Shown in pieces: positions 19,280 to 31,486 of a stretch of DNA of 64,000 nt. A program made the position numbers and the translations under genes. The notes under the pieces are model-generated. The model had not been told where the DNA came from. It made no database searches and saw nothing but the letters and a program-made list of their open reading frames with translations. The DNA comes from JALNXF01 sp964555845 (GTDB lineage Bacteria > Patescibacteriota > Gracilibacteria > BD1-5 > UBA2023): positions 6,761 through 70,760 of the forward strand of contig CAZKUA010000007.1 of assembly GCA_964555845.1 (NCBI GenBank), given 5' to 3'. How positions within the stretch are numbered: the stretch's first letter is position 1; the number at the start of each line of letters is the position of its first letter.

Positions 19280-20842
19280 ATGGATTACGGAAAAATTTGA
19301 GATGAATTAGCTAAAAATTTCGATGAATTATTCGCTTTTACAGAGTGATTGCCAGATTCTGAGGATAATTCTAAAATAACAGAAGATGATATTATTGATG
19401 GTGCTAAACAAGAATATTGTAAAAATTTAGAAGATATAAAAAAATCTAGAACTACTGCGAGATTAATAACCCTAACAGAACAAAAAGCCTGAGATGTTCT
19501 AAATATAGAAAAACCAAACTCTACAGTTGTAAATATCTACAGCAGATTTGTTTCTGGTATGCCAATAACTCAGAAAGAAAAAGATTATTTGCTATGATTT
19601 CTCCGTGATGAAAAATCTAGAAAAATTGCTCAAAATGTATTTTCAAAAGTAAATTTATTGCAATGAGATGAGAATAAATGAGCAGTGAATTATCTTCTAA
19701 AAAATGAAGATTGATATCTTGATTTTACTAGATTTTTAGAATCTATAATTGGAGATTTAAAAGAATACAAATTAATAATTCCAGAAGGTGAGGATTTAAA
19801 GGAATTAAAAAATTGAAATGACCTTGTCCCAGAAGCTAGATATTTTGAATATAAAATAAACTCTAAAACTCAAATTTGTGCGGTGTCTGATTGAAAAATA
19901 TTTATCTTAGATATAGGCTTCGAAAGTGTGAAATTACTTGATAATTGAATGATTTTTTGTGTAGAAGAGTATGAAAAAGGTCGAAAAATATGATACCTGT
20001 GTGTTTTCGATAATAATGATTTTTCACCAATAAAAAGAATGCCTCGGGCTGTAGATTTAGAAAGTCTAAATGATTCTAATTTTAAAGATATTTTCAAAGT
20101 TCAAAATGAAGACTGAAAAAAATCATTACTGGAAGTATCTGAACAAGAAGGACACAAGCTACTATGGAATATAAAAGAACTTATATTAAATGAAGATGAT
20201 TTTATAGTAAATGATAGATTTATTACAGCAGTTAATTGAGAGGAAAATGAGTGAAAAAAGATAAATATATATGAAACATATATCAAACAACCAGATTGAT
20301 TAAAACTGATAGCAAATTCATATTCTAGCCATGATTTTAAAATTAAAGATATGTGAGATAATCTTGTTTTAATAAGTACAGATGACTGAGACAGTCTTTA
20401 TAAATTTAATGAGAAAGAATCTAGATTGGAAGCAATAGACAGCGCTTTAATGAATATGGATATTATAAATATAGATAATCTTCTTAGTTGAAAACCAACT
20501 GTAATGGTTAAAGAAATAGTTAATTGAGGGGTTTTACTTTTTGATAAGGAAACTTGAGAATTAGATATTTTAATTAATATAATAGATTGATATACTGAAA
20601 TTAATAATGATCAAATAAGGTCAAGAATAGGAAATAAATATTATATCCATTATTTTAAAGATTGAATTTTATATAAATTGAAAAATTGATATAAATATAT
20701 TTATGACTCTGAAAGAAATTATATAATAGAAAAGTGATTTCTTTGAAGTAAACAACGTATTTTTGCCGAATTTCGTATTGAAGAAATGAAAGAATATCTA
20801 GAGCCAGTAAATGAAAATGAATTACCTGTAAATTTGAAATAA
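19280..20842 (+). CDS. paralogue 2 of the three-gene family
   Basis: A 520-residue sister of the preceding gene. It keeps IIDGAKQEYCK, KKSRTTARLITLTEQKAGDVL, ITQKEKDYLLGFLRDE and LKEYKLIIPEGED, then the beta-rich C-terminal segments (QICAVSDGKIFILDI, FIVNDRFITAVNGEE, YIHYFKDGILYKLKNGYKY). It follows 30 bases after the previous stop, with the same AT-rich leader. The last 130 bases are almost identical to the end of the third paralogue, so duplication or gene conversion was recent. Function is unknown. Confidence 0.75.
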
Positions 20843-20874
20843 ATAATACTTTTAATATTTTAATTTAATTAATT

Positions 20875-22461
20875 ATGGGACAAGAAAATATAATTTCTAA
20901 ACATAGAAATTTCGGAAAGGCAGTAATAGCACTAGCAAAATGACTACCAGCTCCAGAGACAAATCCTCAAATGACAGAGGGGAATGTCATTTGTACTGCA
21001 AAACATGAATATTGTAAAAGTCCTAAAGATGTAAAAAAAGCTAGAACCACTGCGAGATTAATAGCTCTAACAGAACAAAAGGCTTGAGCTGTACTCGATA
21101 TTGAAAAGCCAAATTCTACTACTGTAAATATTTATGAGAGATTTGCTTCTGATATGCCAATAACTACAAAAGAAAGAGATTATTTGTTATGATTTTTTCG
21201 TGATAAAAAATCATTTAAAATAGCCCAAGATATATTCTCAAAAGTGAATTTATTATATTGAAATGAAAATAAATATTTTATTGAAGCTTATTTTGAAAAT
21301 ACATCTGAGAAAAAATTAGATATTGTTTTTATTGTACATCATTTAATGAACGAATTAGAAGAATACAAATTAATTATTCCTGAATGTGAGAATTTAAAAG
21401 AATTAGTAAATTGAAATGACCTTGTTCCAGAAGCTAGATATTTTGAATATAAAGTAAATTCTAAAACCCAAATTTGTGCGGTATCTGATTGAGAAATATA
21501 TTTCCTAGGCAAAGACCTAGAAAGTGTAAAAATACTTGATAATTGAATGATTTTTTGAGTAAGTGAAAATATTAATCCTAGACTTGAATTTAAACAAATA
21601 TGATATCTATATTCATTTTATAATAAAAAATATTTTTTTGAGGTTGAGAAAATATTATGAGTTGTAGATTTAGAGATTATTCCTTCAGTATCTTGAAATC
21701 TAGATACTACATTAAAAACTCAAAATGAAAATTGAAAAAAATGATTATTGGAAATATTATCGGAAAAACAAGATAATAACACATATTCTTGGTCTGTAAA
21801 ATGGCTTTCATCAAATGAATTTAATGATATTCTAATTAATGATAAATTTATTACAACTACTCTTTGACAAGAATCAGAGAAAATTAATGTATATAATACA
21901 TATATCAAACAACCAGATTGATTAAAGCTAATTGCAAATTCATATTCTGAACATGGCTTTGAGATAAAAGATGTGTGAGATAATTTGGTTTCGATAAGTA
22001 CAAGTGAATGAATGAGTCTTTTAAGATTTAATAAAGAGGAATCTAGATTAGAAGTCATAGATAGTGCCTTAACTAAAGTTAAATATTTTGATATAGCTAA
22101 CCTTCTAAATTGAAAACCAACTATAATAACTAGAGAAAATTGAAATAATTGAGTTTATATTTTCGATAAAAAAACTTGAAAATTCGATATTTTGATTTTT
22201 TGAGGAAATTCATACTTAATTGTGGGCGATATAATACAATCAAAAGTAGGTAATAAATACACTATTCATTTCAGGGAAAATTGAGTTTTATATAAATTGA
22301 AAAAATGATATAAATATATTTATGATTCTGAAAGAAATTATATAATAGAAAAGTGATTTTTTTGAAGTAAACAACATATTTTTGCCGAATTTCGTATTGA
22401 GGAAATGAAAGAGTATCTAGAGCCAGTAAATGAAAATGAATTGCCTGTAGATTTGAAATAA
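20875..22461 (+). CDS. paralogue 3 of the three-gene family
   Basis: 528 residues. It keeps VICTAKHEYCK, KKARTTARLIALTEQKAGAVL, ITTKERDYLLGFFRDK and LEEYKLIIPECEN. The N-terminal helical block runs to about residue 170, and the rest is beta-rich (QICAVSDGEIYFLG, DILINDKFITTTL, TIHFRENGVLYKLKKGYKY). A stretch unique to this copy (GNDLVPEARYFEYKV is shared with copy 2) makes copies 2 and 3 closest. It is the third of a head-to-tail array with the copied leader, and the WG-like repeat gene follows after 28 bases, so all four may be one transcript. Confidence 0.75.
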
Positions 22462-22489
22462 AAAATAATTAATTTAACCAAAATATTTT

Positions 22490-24301
22490 ATGGCAAAAAA
22501 ATTAAATATATCTCCGGAAGATATGATACAAACTCCAGTTTGTAAAAACACGGAAGAAGCTATTAGTAAAGAAGCTTTTTTGAAGGGATTTGAACTTTGT
22601 GTGAAGCAATTTAAGTGACTGAATCAGGCATATTTTTCTGGTATTATAAAAAGAGCACAAACTGATCTTGGCATAATTACAATCGAGGAATATAGTGATT
22701 TAATGAATCTTCTAGAAGATAATGATTTTTTCGCTATTGCGTTACAGGTATTTTATAAAGCTATATTATTTTCAAGAACTGCAGAAGAAAGCTTAGGTGA
22801 TATTAATATAGATACATTAAAAAATAGTCTTACTCTGCACATCTACAAAAAAGTAGTTAAAGATAATACACAAGAGGTATTACTAGAAGAAAGAGCAGTT
22901 TCTTGACTTCTCTCAAATGGCGAAGATATATCTATTTTTTCAAAACACGGTTGATATTTTATAAAATATCTAAAAACTTGAGAAGTAAAAGAGTTTAGTG
23001 ATATTTTAATAAAACCAGAAATAAGAGAAATCTGATTAATATGAGTAGAAGTAAAGTGAAAATGATGGATAATACTAAATGAAAAATGAGAACAAGTATC
23101 TCCAGAGGGAGAATTTTATTTAAAAATTGATTTAGAATATATTAAGAGTTTATGAATATTACCAGTAGGTGTAAATGGAAAATGATTGATATTACTTGAT
23201 ACAAATGGGAAAAAAGTATCTCCAGAATGAATTTATTATTTAGAATTTAAGTCGATTTCACTTGAAGGAATGTATATGCTGTGGGCTAATATAAGAGGAA
23301 AATGATGGATTATACTTGATCAATGGAGAAGACAAATTTCTGAAGAAAATACATATTATGAAGGTCTTAGTTTGACAGAAATCTGATTAATAAAAGCAGA
23401 AATTAAATGAAAATGAGAAGTTCTAATAAATAAAATGGGTTGGCAAGTTACACCTAAGGGAGAATTTTATAAAAATATCAAAGTATATAATTTAAAAGAT
23501 ATTACACTAATAGAGGCAGAAGTAATATGAGAATGAAAGGTATTACTCGGTAAAAATGGAGTACAAATATCTCCGAAGTGAGAATATTATGATTGAATTG
23601 ACTTACATAATTTAGAAAAATATTGAGTAATAAAAGTAACAAAATGAGAGAAAAACCTTTTATTTGATGCAACATGGAAACAAATATCTCCTCATGAAGA
23701 TAGAATTTACGACTGATTTGATTTATGGAGATTTGATGAATTTTGACTTATTGTTGGTGAAATCAGATTAATTACCAAAGACATAAGACGGCATGGAGGG
23801 ATTTTATTTGATAGAGATTGAAAAAGAATATCTCCGGAGTGAGAATATTTTGATTCATTTGATGTTAGTGGATTAAAAGAATTTTGATTAATTGTTTGAA
23901 AATCAATAAATAAATGATGTGTTTTATTTGATAAAACTGGAAAGAGACTTTCTCCAGAGTGAGAAATTTATGAGCATTTTAACACAAGTAAATTAGAAAA
24001 AACATGAATAATTGTAGCAGGTATAAAAGATAAGTGAGCAATTTTAATAAATATAAATTGAAAGCAGATTACACCTAAATGAGAATATTTTGATTGGTTT
24101 AATTTTGATTATTTTGAAAATATTTGATTAATTAAGGCAAGAAAAGAATTAGAAAATATTTTGCTTGATAAAACCTGAAAGAAGCATTTTTCTTCTGAAA
24201 AAAGCATAAAATTTGATGAGGAGAAAAAACAATTCTATACTGAATGACTATTTTGAAGAAAAAAATATATTGAGGTGAATTTAGATTCTAATAAATTGTA
24301 A
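22490..24301 (+). CDS. WG-like repeat protein
   Basis: A 603-residue protein with a helical N-terminal block of about 140 residues (LNISPEDMIQTPVCKN, EAFLKGFELCVKQFKG), then nine or ten repeats of about 43 residues. Each repeat has the pattern GLIxVxxxGKGxILxxxxGKxISPEGEYYD, close to the WG repeat of KWG-type proteins (PF14903) but with Gly in place of Trp in most units. The units are stacked without breaks to about residue 565. Such repeats form solenoid or propeller surfaces for protein binding. The N-terminal block echoes the CK...DI layout of the paralogues. No enzyme motif is seen. Confidence 0.8.
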
Positions 24302-24303
24302 TT

Positions 24304-25035
24304 ATGACCACAAAATTTAGAGAATCATTTCCGGATAAAGTATCGGTGCTTGCTGTAATTCACGCGGATAGCTTGGAGCAAACTATAACAAATGTAAAAA
24401 TTGCAGTTGAGAATAATTTGCATTGAGTTTTTTTGATAAATCATAATATTTCTTGGTTTGAATTAGTTGATATATTTGAAAAAACAAGAGGAGAATTTGA
24501 GAAAATTTGGATGTGAATAAATTTATTATGACATAATTTGTATGGTACAGTTAATGAAGTTGGTTTTATGCAAATGAGATGATGTAGGGTGGATTGAATT
24601 TGGGTAGATAATCCTGAAATCAAGTGAATAAATCCAGGTTATAACAATCAAGATATTAACAAGAAAAGAATAGATTATTTAGAATGGGAGTGAATACTTT
24701 TCTGATGAGTGGCTTTTAAATACCAGCCTCCAGTTGAGAATCTAGAATTTGCTTGTGCACAATGAAGAAAATATCTTGATGTAACAACAACCAGCGGACC
24801 CGGAACTTGAGAAGCCGTAGATATTGAAAAGCTTAGAAAAATCAGAGAATTTAGTGGAGACCATCCAGTCTGAATTGCCAGCGGAACTAACGATAAAAAT
24901 ATTATAGATTCTTCTGAATTTGCAGATATTTTTCTTGTATCTACCCATCTTAATAAACAGTGAGATTTTCTAAATCTAGACCCAGAAAAAGTAAAGAGAA
25001 TGAATTGAGTTGTAGAGAAATTGAATGGGAGATAA
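24304..25035 (+). CDS. BtpA/SgcQ-like TIM-barrel protein
   Basis: The 243-residue protein starts two bases after the preceding stop. The family pattern is visible: VLAVIHADSLEQTITNVKIAVENN near the N-terminus, GCRVDGIWVDN in the middle, and the phosphate-binding end TTSGPGTGEAVDIEKLRKIRE with VGIASGTNDKNI. BtpA proteins are barrels of uncertain activity, linked to thylakoid photosystem I in cyanobacteria and to carbohydrate or nucleotide metabolism elsewhere. Neighbours here (an unknown protein and an ITPase) point to nucleotide chemistry, which is inference only. Confidence 0.7.
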
Positions 25036-25060
25036 ATTTTAATTATTTAAAAAAATAAAT

Positions 25061-25963
25061 ATGAAATTTTTAGTTAATTGTACTCTTTCTAATTTAGAAA
25101 TAGCACAAGTTATGAAAGAACAGGCTGAATATCGGCCAGATATATTAAGAGAAAAATATCCAAAAGATTTAAAATGAGCTTTGTGAATCAAAGTTCCAAA
25201 ATGAAACATACTTAGCTTTGCAGATAGAAATAAAATCCTAAATATGTTTCCGCACAGGCATAATATACTTGATCCTGTTAAAGTTCTAGTATTTAGAAAA
25301 AGAGATTTAATAAATGAAATTATTCGTGGAAATATTGACATTAGAGATGTGAATTCTTTAGAAGATAAAATAAGACAAAGAATATTGGCCCTTTTTCTAA
25401 AAAAAGAAATAAGCATAAATAAACATGGACGCGATCCATTTCTTATAAGATGTGCCAATAAATACAGAAACGCTTTAAAGAAAATTGATTTTTTAAGGAA
25501 AGTAGAATCATTCACTTTAGAAGTAGATGATATTATCTGAATGAGTTGATATAAATGACATAACAAATTTAAAATATTGAACAAATATAATCAATTATTA
25601 AAGAAGAAATGAATGGAGCATAAAACACTTAAAATCCCAACAACTCCAGAAGAAAAAGAGAAAATCGTTAGAAGACTTAAAATACTGAGATCCAATTATT
25701 TAGATGATTTTGATGATATTAGACATAGATCAATAAATTTTGATAAAGCGAGATGTAATGCCAGTTATTTTGACTCTGTCTCTGTATTAATAGAACAAAT
25801 TTTAGAAAGAAATATTATAAAATATTCATCTACAAAAAAAGAATGTGAAAATTTTTTGAAATTCCATAAAACTATTTCATCTACCACACATATTTATTAC
25901 CAAGACGATATAAATAGAGTAAATATAGCTTTGGATTGTTTGATTAGAGAATTATCAGTTTAA
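25061..25963 (+). CDS. 300-residue protein of unknown function
   Basis: The protein starts MKFLVNCTLSNLEIAQVMKEQ and is soluble, with many Arg, Lys and Asp residues. Motif-like stretches are MFPHRHNILDPVKVLVFRKRDLINE, LEDKIRQRILALFLKKEI and DDFDDIRHRSINFDKARCNASYF. His-Arg-His near residue 66 and the paired Asp residues could make a metal site, but I recognise no family. Only about six TGA codons occur in it. It lies 25 bases after the BtpA-like gene and 17 before the ITPase, so the three are probably one transcript. Confidence 0.6.
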
Positions 25964-25980
25964 TATTAATTAAAAAAACT

Positions 25981-26559
25981 ATGAACAACTTAACTTTTTG
26001 AACCACAAATCCTCATAAATTAAAGGAAATGAGAGCTATTTTGTGAGTGGAATTAAAATGATATACCAATCTAGATTTAATAAAAATAGATAAGGCATAT
26101 GGCTGAGATATTCCAGAAATCCAGTCAATGGATGTTTTAGAAATTGTAAAAAGAAAGGCAAAAGATGTTTGGGGCATTTTAGGAAGACCTGTAATTGTTG
26201 AAGATACTTGATTGTTTATAAATTCGTTAAAATGATTTCCTGGACCATTTGTAAAATATATAGTTGATGATAGCTGACCATGACTTGATGTAATATTTAA
26301 AATGATGAGATGAGTTAGTGACAGGACGGCAAAAGCTATAACTGGAGTTTGCATGTATACTTGAGATAAATATATTACAGGTTATTGAGAATTAGATTGA
26401 TATATCCCAGAGACTCCAAGATGAAATAAATTCTGATGGTCAAATGCTTTTGAACCAATTTGAAACTCTAAGACTTTCTGAGAAATGACGGAATATGAGA
26501 AAAACCAAATATCAATGAGAAAACTAGCACTAGAGGATTTTGAGAGAAATTTAAGATAA
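25981..26559 (+). CDS. Ham1/RdgB-type nucleoside triphosphate pyrophosphatase
   Basis: The enzyme cleaves ITP, XTP and dITP to monophosphates and keeps damaged purines out of nucleic acids. At 192 residues it is of usual length. Visible motifs: TTNPHKLKEMRAIL at the N-terminus (family TxNxxKxxE), VEDTGLFINSLKGFPGPFVKYI with the catalytic Asp, and GWSNAFEPIGNSKTFGEM near the end. It begins 17 bases after the unknown gene. The identity of the exact substrate class is inferred from the family. Confidence 0.85.
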
Positions 26560-26569
26560 TTGTTAAATT

Positions 26570-28015
26570 TTAATAAAAACTTAATAAATAATCTCTTAAT
26601 CCTTCATAATCTCTATTTTTTACTAACTCTTTAATTTTCTTCTTTTCTTTTCTATATAATATTTCTATATAATCTTCTTTTCAAACTAATAACTTACCTG
26701 TAAATTCATAAAGTTTTGAAGCTTTATTTTTTCATAAAATAATTCATTTAATATTATAAGCTCAATTAATTCTAGGATTTAATTCTATAGCTCTATCATA
26801 CATTTTTAATGCTTCTGTTTTCCTTAACGAATAATATCATTTATTAATATATATTTGAGATAATAAAACTTCCTCAACATTTCAAGATTTACCAAAATTT
26901 GAAAAGGAAAAACTATCACTTATTGACTTAATTTTCTTATATATTCAAACTTTTCTTCAATATTCAAACTGAATTATTTGATTAGCTTTTGAAGGATCAA
27001 AGAAATATTTTTTTCATCAAATATTGACCTCAAGTGCTGAATGCCCAGGTATAATCAATCATTTATGTGAAATACCTAATTCACTTAAAAAAGCATGTCA
27101 CAATAAACTATATCATATACAATAAATTTCTTTACTTGATAATATTTTATTTGGCTGAAAACCATAATCATTTTCTGTTAATTGATATGGATATTCAAAT
27201 AAAACTCAAATAATAGTATTTGTAACTTTTATTTCTGCTTCTTCTATTAAATCCTTACGTCAAGTTTCTCTTATTTTAAATAATATTTCTTTTAAATCAT
27301 CAATTAATATTTTATCTCTAAGTAATCTTTCTTTTTCATCTAAATTTTCAGTTTCGTCATGTAAAACAATTTTTCATTTTTTTCATATTAGGCCTTCTTG
27401 CTCTGCTTGAGTAATAGTCTCCATTCATAGTCTTAACATATTTATTCATTTTCTAAAAAATGTTAGGCTAAATTCTTTAGAAAAAAGCCTAGAGAGTTCG
27501 CTTGTTCAAACTTCAAAATCTTCTTCTGTTTTTAATTTTTTTGAAGTGGTTTGAGATTTTATCTGTCTTATAAAATCCTTTGTTTCTTTATTTGGTACTA
27601 ATTTATGTTTAGAAATTTTTTTAAGTATTTCTACATCTAGGCCATATTCTTTTGAAAGAGATTTTAGATATTCTTCAGAATTATCTCACATTACTCTTGT
27701 TATTACTCATACTATTACTTTTGTTTTTGATATTATTTCATCGATTTTTGAATATCTTTCTAGGTTAAATTTTTTGTTTAATAAGTTAATTATATATAAT
27801 TGTTCTCATACTTTTAAATCCTCTGGTAAATATAAATCATAAAAATCTCAATATTTATCGAATCAAGTCTTACTTAAAATATCTCATTTCTTAGAATTAT
27901 AAACTTGCCTTGAGATAAACTTTGGTTTTATATGATCTAAGGACTCTAGTATATTTTCTAGAGTTTTATAATCAGCACTGTCTTTAAAAATATGTGTATC
28001 TAGATTATTTTTCAT
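26570..28015 (-). CDS. transglutaminase-like protein with a TPR-type C-terminus
   Basis: A 481-residue soluble protein, the last of a three-gene minus-strand unit. The first 270 residues are helical with no recognised domain. A transglutaminase-like core follows: Cys near 299 in IYCIGYSLLGHAFLSELG, His near 325 in GHSALEVNIGG and Asp near 336 in YFFDPSKA, the complete triad. After this a TPR-like helical pair is seen (LRKTEALKMYDRAIELNP, RINGAYNIKGIILG), as in SirB1-type proteins. The start is 18 bases past the stop of the AAA+ gene. The family can be a protease, a cross-linking enzyme or an inactive binder; the intact triad favours activity. Confidence 0.75.
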
Positions 28016-28033
28016 CGTGATTTATCTTTTAAA

Positions 28034-31000
28034 TTAATCAATACTATCCTCTACAATATCTCTCATAATCTTTTCTTGAATATCTTTTTCTTCACTCTCA
28101 GATACTACTGCTCTAGCTTTTGGAACCAATATTTCAAGTGCCTTTTCTTTAAATGAAGTATTTTGGGATTTATTAAATCTTCAAAATATCTGCTCGGCAT
28201 CTCTGTATGATATTTCATATTCAAATTTTTCTTGATAATTATCAGAATTTTGTTTAATTCTTAGTAAATTAAATATTTTAATTAATGATTTTATATCAGA
28301 TAATATTTCGGTTATTTTGGCAATACTTACATCAGTATAATTGTTTATATCTCATGTAAATAATTTCTTGAATTCCTCAAAATTCAGTTTTTCAAAAAAT
28401 TCGATTCCGGTATATTTTGATACTTTGAAGGCTTCATTTAACTCGCTCGGCGCTTTTACCATATGAATAACAGATCTAGAAACTATTGGATTAGACATTT
28501 TTTCGTAAGAATTTCTGGTTCATACAAATAAACAATCTGGATTTGCTTTTATCCAACCAAGTTGTGGGTCATAAATTGCTTTACCTGAGTCAAATAAACT
28601 ATGCAACCTCTCAAAAGATTGAGAGTTTAACTTGTCTATCTCATCAAAAAGTATTAAAGTTCCAGGTTTTTTCATGTATGAAATCCATTCTGCTGGTTGT
28701 CTAGATGTTTCTCAGGCTTTTAATTGAGATGAGAAAAATAAATTTTCTGGATCCATTTTCGAGCATTGTACTATTATTATTTCTCTATTTGTATTTGCAG
28801 CAAAAAATCTACAAATTTCAGTCTTACCAATTCATGGAGGTCATTCCAATATATCAATTCATTTTTGTCCTGATTTTTGAATATCAAGCCCAATACTCAT
28901 ATCACCTAATAATTTTTTTTCTTCATCTAGTACTATAAATCTAGTATTTGGAAGTTCTAGTCTAGATCTAGGATTTAGATTTAATTTATTAGCAAGATTA
29001 TTGGCAAATACTTCAATCGAACGAGCTTTTATATAACTTTGTTTTAATTCTTTTATTTGAGTTGAAATATCCTTTTTTTCAGCTTTTTCTTTTGTTTCTC
29101 TAAATTTCTTTTTTAATTCTTCAAATTTTTTCTTTCCTGATTTTTGCCAAGAAGCCAGATTTTTTTGTAATAAGATAAAATCTTTTTGGGTCATTTCTGT
29201 CTCTATTTTGTCAAAAGCAATAGCATGAGAATATTTTGAGGAATCCTGTAAATATCTATCAATATTAAATATAGTTCCGTCATCATAATTAATCTCTAGT
29301 TTTATATTTCAAGAGGCATTTCTAATTCACATTATTTTAAATCAGATTTGTTTTTTCACTCTATCAGAAAAATAAAGAGCCGTATCAATTCCATATTCAT
29401 CAAGCGAGTGAATAACTCATTTTGAATCAAGTTTTTTTAGTCTGATTTTTTGTTTTCTCTCTAAGAAAAGCCCTTTTAAACTCACATATAATTTTTCAGC
29501 TTCACTTTTTGGTAATTTTTCTAAATCCTTTTTTATTATTACATAAAGAGCATCTGTTTTCATTAAAATGTCTAGATATTCTTCTTCCTCTACAGAATCG
29601 ATTATTTTTCAAAGTTCATTTATATTATTTTCTATTTCTTTAATTTGCAATTTTAGCGCATTTTCTTCTTCTAATTTTTTAGCTTTTTCTAGAGTTTGAA
29701 TTTCTGTTACTCTAGATGATATTATATCTTTTAATTTATTTTTATAATCATTTTTCTTATCATTTTTCAAAAAATCAATAAGAGTTTCTGTTTGGGAATA
29801 AAGTTCAGTGCTATATACTTGAGTGATTTGAGCTAGAAAATATATAGAATCTAAGAAAGTTTTTATTTTATCAAAATTATTATCTATTGTTTTTGAAATT
29901 TCTCACTCATTTTTTGTTCTAAAATTCAATATCTCAGAATCTAAAATTGAACTAATTTCAGATATATTTTTATCTAAACTTTCATCTAGAATTGGTATTT
30001 GAGATCTAGATTTTTTAAGTTCATTCAATTGAAGTTGGAGCGATATTAGAGTAGGAAAATATTTATAAGATTCATTTTCATTGCTGTTTTTAGTTTGTTC
30101 TAAAGTATCGCTTATATTCTTTAATTTTTCTTTCAAAACTTTCAATCTTATTTCAAATATTTTATTATTTATTTCTAATTCCATACTATCAGTTATTCAA
30201 GGAACGGCACTTACTGCGGGGTCATATTTTATATGGAATAAAGCACTTGTTACTATTTCTATTTTTTCCTCATTATCCGCCTCATTAAATAACTCTCTTA
30301 AAGTTTTTTCTCAAACTTTTGTCTCCCAAAGTTTTGTGATTGATTCATGATTTTTTTCTTTTCAATTTCCATTTTTTGCTTTCAGACTATCTAATTCCTT
30401 CATATCTATTTTAATTCATCCATTTGAGAGAACAGCTTCTAATTGAGATTGAGCAATATTTTTTATTTCAGTTACTTGCTTTTTTCAGATAGTTCCTGAG
30501 TCAACAAATCAAACTGGAAATTGATCAAAATTCGTATCTATACTTACAAGGCTTCAATCTTTTGAAAGACAAGTTAGATCATTTTTATTATCAATTTGTA
30601 AAATATCAACTATATTGTCAAAACTTTGTATTTCTTCAAGTGTTTTCCTATTTACTATATGAAGTTTATGGCTTATACTAAACTTAGATGTAGCACTATA
30701 TTTAGATATTAAAAGCAAAAAATTTGAATTCTTATCAATTTTCATTTTTTCTATAGTTCAATAAGGATGAGCCATAGGATTTCATTGTGGGGTCTGCACT
30801 CAATTCTCATCAAGTCTCATATATTCTAATAAATTCTCATTTACAACAATTACGCTTCAAAAATCCTTATTAACCACAACTATCAAATCTCAAACTAATG
30901 TAGAAATTGTTTTATTATCTTTTATAAGTCCAATAGAAGTCGCTGTATTATTTATTATAAATCATCTAACCTTATTACTCTCTGTATCTATAGGAGGTTT

Positions 31001-31459
31001 TCATATTTTTAATGATCCCGAATTTATTCAGTTTTTATCAAAATCCATAATCATTGCATGAAAAAAATTTCAATCAGTATCTTCAAAAATATAGAAATCA
31101 TCTTGAGTATAGACTTGTTTAATCTTAAATAAAAATTTATCATTGAAAAGACCTTTTGAGATATATCTACCAGAACTATTAGATGACGTATTATCTTTTA
31201 CTAAACCAAAAAGATAAGAAAAGCTTTTTTCAAAATTATTTTTTATCAATATATCATAGTCCGTGTTGCCATAATGAAATTGTCTTAATATTGGAATATT
31301 AGTGTCATTAATTAATAATGATTTTTGTAATCCCTCAATTAGATTATCTAGTTTGACAAGTTTGGTCTTTACGACTTTGTTTTGTCAATTGGTTGTTTGT
31401 GGTGGATTTGTTGGCTGTTGAATTTTAGGCAAAATTGAACTATTTTTATCTACTGTCAT
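28034..31459 (-). CDS. large AAA+ ATPase, possibly MoxR/dynein-like, with coiled-coil linker
   Basis: 1141 residues. The first 350 are beta-rich and may form a propeller (VRGFIINNTATSIGLI, GDLIVVVNKDFGSVIVVN); about 400-850 are charged and helical with long coiled coils (EIRLKVLKEKLKNISDTL, KKKFEELKKKFRETKEK). The AAA+ core begins near 860: Walker A EGPPGIGKTE near 875, then CSKMDPENLFFSSQL, Walker B LILFDEIDKL near 931, and FVGTRNSYEKMSNPIVSR as sensor 1 and arginine finger region. Two Walker A glycines are TGA. It is not a standard 330-residue MoxR protein, and the N-terminal arm may bind substrate. It is flanked by two transglutaminase-like genes on the same strand. Confidence 0.85.
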
Positions 31460-31486
31460 AATGTTTTTTGGTTAAAATTAAAATTA

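Noticed and set aside
25039..25584. Open frame of 181 codons on the minus strand
   Set aside because: Antisense to the plus-strand 25061 gene, which fits the run of closely spaced plus-strand genes.
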